A stretch of 64,000 nucleotides of DNA from assembly GCA_947095585.1 (NCBI GenBank), contig OX352764.1:8479001-8543000 (forward strand), written 5' to 3'. The stretch comes from Nephrocerus scutellatus (Eukaryota; Arthropoda; Insecta; Diptera; Pipunculidae). Every line of letters begins with the position of its first letter. Position 1 is the stretch's first letter. Made by a program: the position numbers and the translations under genes. The notes under the pieces were generated by a model. The model had not been told where the DNA came from, did no database searches, and saw nothing but the letters and a program-made list of their open reading frames with translations. This document shows positions 58,723 through 64,000 of this stretch, piece by piece.

Positions 58723-59715
58723 TAGCTTTTAAAATCCAATGAGGTATGCCAAATAAAAAGGTGCTACCTATGCGTGTTTTGTCAAAGGTGCAACAAGCCC
58801 TTTGCCTTCTTAACGGCAATATTCTTCGCACTAACGCTTACCTGATTCGCCAGAAAACATTGTTCCATTTGTCTGTGGCAATTGCAAAGAATTGTCCCCC
58901 TCCTCTGGTTTGACAGTCAAGTGCAGCAATTTTCATTAAACAAAATTCCATCGTGTCGAATTCAGATCCAGCAAGATGTGGACATATATATCAAACTACA
59001 TCCTTCGAACAATGTACGAGTAATTTCAAATTTAGAATACATAAGCTAGCCTCAAAGGCGCTAACATAACTTTAAAAAGCGGACATCATCCTGCATAACA
59101 TAACATCGCATCACATCTGCTGGGACGACAGGACACCACCAAGCAAAATGCAAAATTGAATATTGCAAAAACTGACAGAGATGATTATGAGGAGAGCGAG
59201 AGGGAAAGAGAGAGATGAACAGTTTCATGAACATGACCGGGGTAACGAGGGGGAACAATTTGGCAAAAACTTGACATTTTTTTGAGGATTAATGTTAGTT
59301 TGCATCGCAAATTCATCGTGAACAATGGAGCGTTCCATGACGGGCAGCAACAAGTAACAACTAACGACATGGACCGAAATTTATAGCTTGCCGATCGATT
59401 GTCCGTTCGTGCTGTGTGGTGGTACAAGGAGCATTGTATGTTGCACCAAATATTACGAAGTGAATTGTGAATTCACCATCGGGGCCAACAAGCGCAAAAT
59501 TTTAACATAAGCATCGATGAAGCACGTGATGTGTTGACAAGGGTCCTAATGGGCTATATAATTTTTGTTCCTTGTACTACATTTTTATTCAAAAGCTTCC
59601 TTACTGTAAGTCATAGACTTTTTTGGGTAGTACGATTCATTTCCCTGCGAATAACATTTCTGGTTTGGCTAATCAACATTGATTTCAGTACATTATTAAT
59701 GACCATTAATAAATA

Positions 59716-60280
59716 CACTTGAGTGCAAAAAGTTCGCACATTGATGAATTTTCAACAAAAGTTTAAAAATATCAAAAAATTCAATGATTGTTTAATTTTT
59801 TTTGAATGCAGATTCAAAGTTTTTTTCAACATCTATCCAGGGGAAGCTTTTTTGCACTTGTACCTTGCCCACAAAGTGATTTTGTAAAATGCATACAATA
59901 GAGTTTCGAATTAACCTCTAAATTCAATACCGCCATTACAATAGCATATCCCGAAAACGCTCGTTCGGAATTGTCATCATTCGCATATCAACGCTTAGCC
60001 TAAACGGTCTTCTATTGATTACGTCTTCATACGGAAGAAGAAAATGAATACCACAGCATCGGTAGTCGAAAGTGACCCCAGCCACCTGACGAGCCAGTCT
60101 TCAGTCCGGCGAGAGTATTTAGATTGGACAGAAGAACAATGGAGAACAGTCCTGTTCTCTGACGAGTGCAGGTTGTGTTTATATGGCGACGATTTTCTAA
60201 GAAGAGTATACCGAAGATTAGGAGGTCGATTTGTACAATGTACTATTCGAGCCCCTTGACCACGAGGCACAATTACTACC
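59716..60280 (+). mobile_element. Tc1-like DNA transposon, internally deleted copy
   Basis: After a TA dinucleotide it starts CACTTGAGTGCAAAAAGTTC and follows 18297-18605 closely. It then jumps from the transposase start (ATG 60045, MNTTAS) across about 250 bp to YLDWTEEQWRTVLFSDECRL, the first DDE Asp, and DDFLRRVYRRLGGRFVQCTI. It ends about 60280, where another dispersed repeat begins; no right inverted repeat is seen. Confidence 0.75.
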
Positions 60281-60404
60281 AAAATTTAACAGAAAGTGTT
60301 GTCTCCGGAAGTACAAATGTGTGCCAACTTTCAATAAAATCGGACTTTGTGAAGTGGGTTAAAAATTGTTCGAACCAACGGCAGAAGTTAACATAGAGAA
60401 TTTA
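60280..60404 (+). repeat. dispersed repeat, copy 2
   Basis: Same order of blocks as 27130-27305 (AACAGAAAGTGTTGTC, AAATGTGTGCCAACTTTCAA, AAATCGGACTTTGTGAAGT, GTTAACATAGAGAATTTAAA), lacking the CCAGCCAG/ACAGACAG insert. Confidence 0.65.
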
Positions 60405-60739
60405 AAAAGATGTATCATCTATAAATGTTGAGGTAAGAACGTTGTTGCACGTCATCATTAATGTGATTTGTTCCAAAGGTAAAATTTACTGTAATGATTA
60501 TCTTATGATTTTCCAAGTATGTAGCTTGTTAGAGTTAAAGAGTAGTAACATACGAATTTTACATACAAGTCCTAAATGCCAGACTTTGTCTTTGAATAAA
60601 ACACAAAATAATTGAGTGGCGGATTTCGGCTTGATTTAAAAGATATCCAGATACATCCTGCTCATCCTCCAACCTAACCGCAATACCCAAACTTAGCTAG
60701 AGCTCACGGGTCTACCATAAGACCTATCTTATATCGGAC

Positions 60740-60945
60740 GTACTAATCAATTCTTTAGCCGCTCAATAATTTTGTGGAATGAATTGCCCGACTCTGTATC
60801 CGCATGTGTATGAATTTCAGTCATTTAAGACACATCTCATATTTGCATCTCCTTAATTTCCTAACACCGACGCTGTGCTTAGCATTATAATGCTGCATGT
60901 GTCACTTGAGCGTGTGTCCATTATAAAAAAAAATAATAATTTATG
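60740..60945 (+). mobile_element. LINE family 1, C-terminus and 3' end
   Basis: NQFFSRSIILWNELPDSV, HVYEFQSFKTHLIF and the tail CTAACACCGACGCTGTGCTT, AGCATTATAATG, CTTGAGCGTGTGTCCATTAT with a terminal A-rich run. The tail equals the minus-strand end at 590-690. Confidence 0.75.
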
Positions 60946-60949
60946 AGCA

Positions 60950-63115
60950 GACATATTCTCCGAACGCGGTTCTAATTGGTCCCTTTTTCGAGCACCTTTT
61001 CTAACATTAGCTGCGATATCTCTTCAATAACGCGAGAATGTTTACTTTCAAAGATTCAATCGTTGCTAGCTTATTCATATAGACTTAAAAGATGGTAATC
61101 CACAGCCGTCAAATCACAAGATCTTTAAGGCAAAAGCCACAATATTATCGACACTTCCTTAGCTTTTTTATCTTGATTGCACGTTAATACTATGAAGTGC
61201 ATAGATGTTGACTCAAAATTTCCCACCAGAAGTTCAATTGATTTTTTTACCCGAACGAAGCGGGTAACTATACGTATAGCTGAGAAACCATATTGAAAAA
61301 ATCGGAATGGAAAACCCTCCACATAAATGCACGAATCCATAAAATGCCTTATTTTATGATGCTCTGGGTGAATTCGAAAACAAAGCTTCAAAATTCACGA
61401 TCCTTAACATGGTACAGTATTTGGTAAAACAGTCTCATTACCTTTGGAAAGTCCTCGTATACTTGATTTGGTTCATTTGAATAACACGATCTTGTCCAAT
61501 GCCGTAAAAATGAGTTTTTAAAATTTAATATAAAAAAAATACCTACTTAGGTCACATAGCATTAACCACAGGTGATAATTACGAGGTGGCCTGAAGCATG
61601 CTGCAAGCACGGTATACCAACAATGGTTATCCAGGGAGCAATTTTATAAATTCGTTATTATTCTTAACAACACTAAAATAGCCTCAGCAGATAGATATAC
61701 TCGTATAATTAGCAAAATATAACATTGAAAGTGACTTCTGTTTTCATGCATTGGTCACTCTAAATGTAATCGAGAACATATTATTATGAAGAAGAACAAA
61801 ACTGTAATTGCTGCCGTTCAAGTTCCATAATTACGTTAATACTTCCCATCGATTCGGTGGTTAAAAGAAACAACATCAAGTCAATTAAAACGATGTTCAA
61901 TGATGCCATGGTTTAACCGAACAAATTGTCCTACTTGTACACTTTGGAGAAGAAAATCAATATCCAATATGGAAACATCGAAGCAAAACCTCAAATGTTA
62001 ATATCAGCTTAACCTAAAATTAGCCATCAAAATTGGTTATCAAAGAGTGTACGACCTCGTTACTATCACCAGTGCCGCCCACCCCGCCATTTATATTGGA
62101 ATTGTAGTCATCTTCATTCATGGGCCATATAATTTTATGTCGTGACCGATTATTGTTGCTTATTTCGTCGGTCAGAATTCTATTCATATTCATATCGCAA
62201 CAGACGAAATTACCATTTTATGTCATCTGCATTAGTGGATGGGTGTTCCTAAATGTGTGTACGTATCTCGTTTAACTGTTACATAGTACACTTTCGATGG
62301 ACAAATTGTCTAGGCCTCATAATCTGGATTTTGATTTTCTATTATCTCTGTTATAACCTTAGATAGGAGACGAGCAAAATATATAAGTAAAAAAGATAAC
62401 ATATAGAGTATGATTGAGCTAAGGGATGATCAGGAGAATTACATTTATCTTCATGTCTATTACCAAATTAAACTTCCGACCGGGTACTTTGACCTGAATC
62501 ACTTACGAGGTGTAAGTTGCAATAGGGTGAAAAATCGAACATCTCGTTATCAGCTTTATGTAGATGATGACGTGGAGGCGTCGGCGTCGTCGTCTGTTGG
62601 TAAAAACCAACTGCACTGCCCTGCTGACGGCGTAATATGTAATATACTCGTAAGACTAATAAAAGCTGCCTAGTGAAATGTTAAATCGATTTGACTTTAT
62701 TACCATAAAACCATAAGAACTAACGATTATGCAAATCGATTGAACAGAGCCTTAATATGTCGAGATGTAGCAGTCTTTTGCTTGTTTCCTTTGGGGTTAA
62801 ATGCTGGATCAAGAAATTGAGAAGTAAACGATAAATTTCAGTATAAAAGAATTGAATGACCAATTTGCTGGAAACTACGTATTTAGGCTGATCAATTTAT
62901 AAGATCCATAAATTTTCATTTTAAATACGAAGTTCAATGTTTTGGGGATAAAGAATCGATAACAAAGATGTGGATATTTAAATATTTTTACATATATTCC
63001 CTATTTGAAATTTTCAGAGATTTTTGGGGTAAATCATCTAATGATGCGCATTCCATAGTAAGGTCAGAATCTGACTTTGGTTGTAGAGCCCTATATGATG
63101 ATAATAGATGAATAG
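60950..63115. other. unassigned AT-rich stretch
   Basis: The only sizeable frame, 62410-62670 (87 codons), has an acidic and serine-rich part (DDDVEASASSSVG) but no known domain and no splice or promoter support. Confidence 0.4.
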
Positions 63116-63117
63116 TT

Positions 63118-63119
63118 AT

Positions 63120-63156
<37 letters not shown>
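63118..63156 (+). repeat. GA microsatellite
   Basis: About 18 GA units with one GATA interruption. Confidence 0.95.
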
Positions 63157-63299
63157 AGACTGTGTTTCAGTAGCCAATCTTTTAGAATATCTAACGATCT
63201 GTAGTGTGACGCCATGTGAAGGACAGCTCCAATTGTTCGCCAAAGCTAAATAAATACTGCGATTTGCCTGCAAAATAAAGACATCGACATTCCATTCAT

Positions 63300-63760
63300 C
63301 TTAAAATAAAAAATTAAAAATTTTCATCGAAAATTGCTTTATTGCTTTTCAAAATATTCGCCTTTAACGCTCAAACCATTTATTAAAAAACACTTGTTCC
63401 AGTCAGAAGATGATAGCTCCAAAACATGGTTTTTGAACGATTCAACCGCTTCTTCTGGCGATAAAAATGGTTGTCCACGCATCTTTGATTGTTAGGTGCT
63501 AATATTGGTTTGTTGGGTGCCAAGTCGGGACTGTACGGCGGATTACCCATCAATTTGATGTTGATCGTTTGAGTGCTCACATACTCGCTTGTTTGATGTG
63601 ATGTGTATAAGCTCGCATTATCGTGATGCAAAAGGAATCGTGTATTGTATGTGTATATCTTACTGATCCAATTCTTCAGGCAAAGAATAGACAACAAAGT
63701 ACCACAGAAGCGGAAAGAGAACTCCACCTTTCTGGGCATCCGTTAGCGAATTTGACTGGA
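63300..63760 (-). mobile_element. mariner transposase remnant
   Basis: On the minus strand FLLHHDNASLYTSHQTSEYV and NPPYSPDLAPN are the second and third catalytic Asp regions of a mariner (HDNA..H and YSPDLAP). A shifted C-terminus (CF.KWFER, YFEKQ-like) follows near 63400-63350. The N-terminal DNA-binding part is missing; sequence from 63787 on belongs to a LINE. Confidence 0.8.
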
Positions 63761-63786
63761 ACTTTATCGTCCATATTATTACCTAT

Positions 63787-63990
63787 CTAAAGAAGTCTTT
63801 GGATAAGCATGCAGTGAATCCATCTGGTTAAGTTTGCTTCTACTCCACGGCTTTCAGCAGAGTTGCTCATCGAGTCAAAGGTAGCATTATCAAGAACTCC
63901 GTTAATATCAACAAACACTCTTATGGTAAAGACTCCGTCTGTCATGCTCTTCTCACTCCTGTAAACAAGATCAGTTAATAACAAAGAAAA
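63787..63990 (-). mobile_element. I/R1-type LINE, RT motif A region
   Basis: LVYRSEKSMTDGVFTIRVFV, then DINGVLDNATFDSM (motif A, family D..GAFDN..F), SNSAESRGVEANLTRWIHCM. An open frame of 65 codons. WI..ML connects to the WIRAM residues seen at 25900. It runs off the window end. Confidence 0.78.
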
Positions 63991-64000
63991 CGATGGCTTT

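Noticed and set aside
62410..62673. 87-codon frame as a small gene
   Set aside because: No start context, domain or 3' signal; left as unassigned.

Overview
The window is nuclear DNA of a higher fly (Diptera, Schizophora; a tephritid-like fruit fly is my best guess from TE content and sequence flavour, not a demonstrated placement). It is AT-rich, intron-rich and dominated by decayed transposable elements. Only two host genes can be supported. On the minus strand, 13876-17813 holds the first two coding exons of an eyes shut (eys/spacemaker) orthologue: a secretory-signal segment plus the first EGF repeats. No further EGF exon is visible below 13876, so positions 1-13875 are probably part of its second coding-region intron, which would then exceed 13.8 kb. 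On the plus strand, 39271-40234 is a complete three-exon gene (263 codons) for an MKRN2OS-family protein, with clean splice sites and a polyadenylation signal.

Nearly everything else recognisable is mobile DNA, mostly pseudogenised. (i) A Jockey/CR1-like LINE, here called family 1, has at least seven fragments (about 590, 1211, 4765, 7490, 28832, 38055 and 60740). (ii) RTE-type LINE fragments occur at about 985, 19379, 22900, 23950, 28420, 33940, 41376, 42020, 45226 and 49515. (iii) RNase H-bearing LINEs of the I/R1/Loner type occur at about 11090, 21885, 25840, 32800, 36000, 44574, 46735, 54055, 55335, 57255 and 63787. (iv) A true Jockey-clade LINE occurs at 29390 and 51585-52925. There is one Gypsy pol scrap (10815), two copies of a Tc1-like element (18297, 59716), a mariner (63300), a second Tc1/mariner-superfamily element (21140), and a tRNA-derived SINE family with at least five copies.

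The most informative structures are nested insertions and repeats. A SINE sits inside a Jockey LINE with a 12-bp target-site duplication. A 273-bp insertion with a perfect 10-bp duplication splits a LINE frame that reopens when the insert is ignored. A 35-bp minisatellite of about 13 copies appears to have grown from the 3' coding end of an RTE LINE, inside the first intron of eys. A 105-codon stop-free LINE ORF1 remnant (DUF4780-like) is flanked by short direct repeats.

I found no prokaryotic features, no CRISPR array, no rRNA and no functional tRNA gene. Nothing here amounts to a new multi-gene biological system; the candidates for novelty are the SINE family, the LINE-derived minisatellite and the unclassified inserts.
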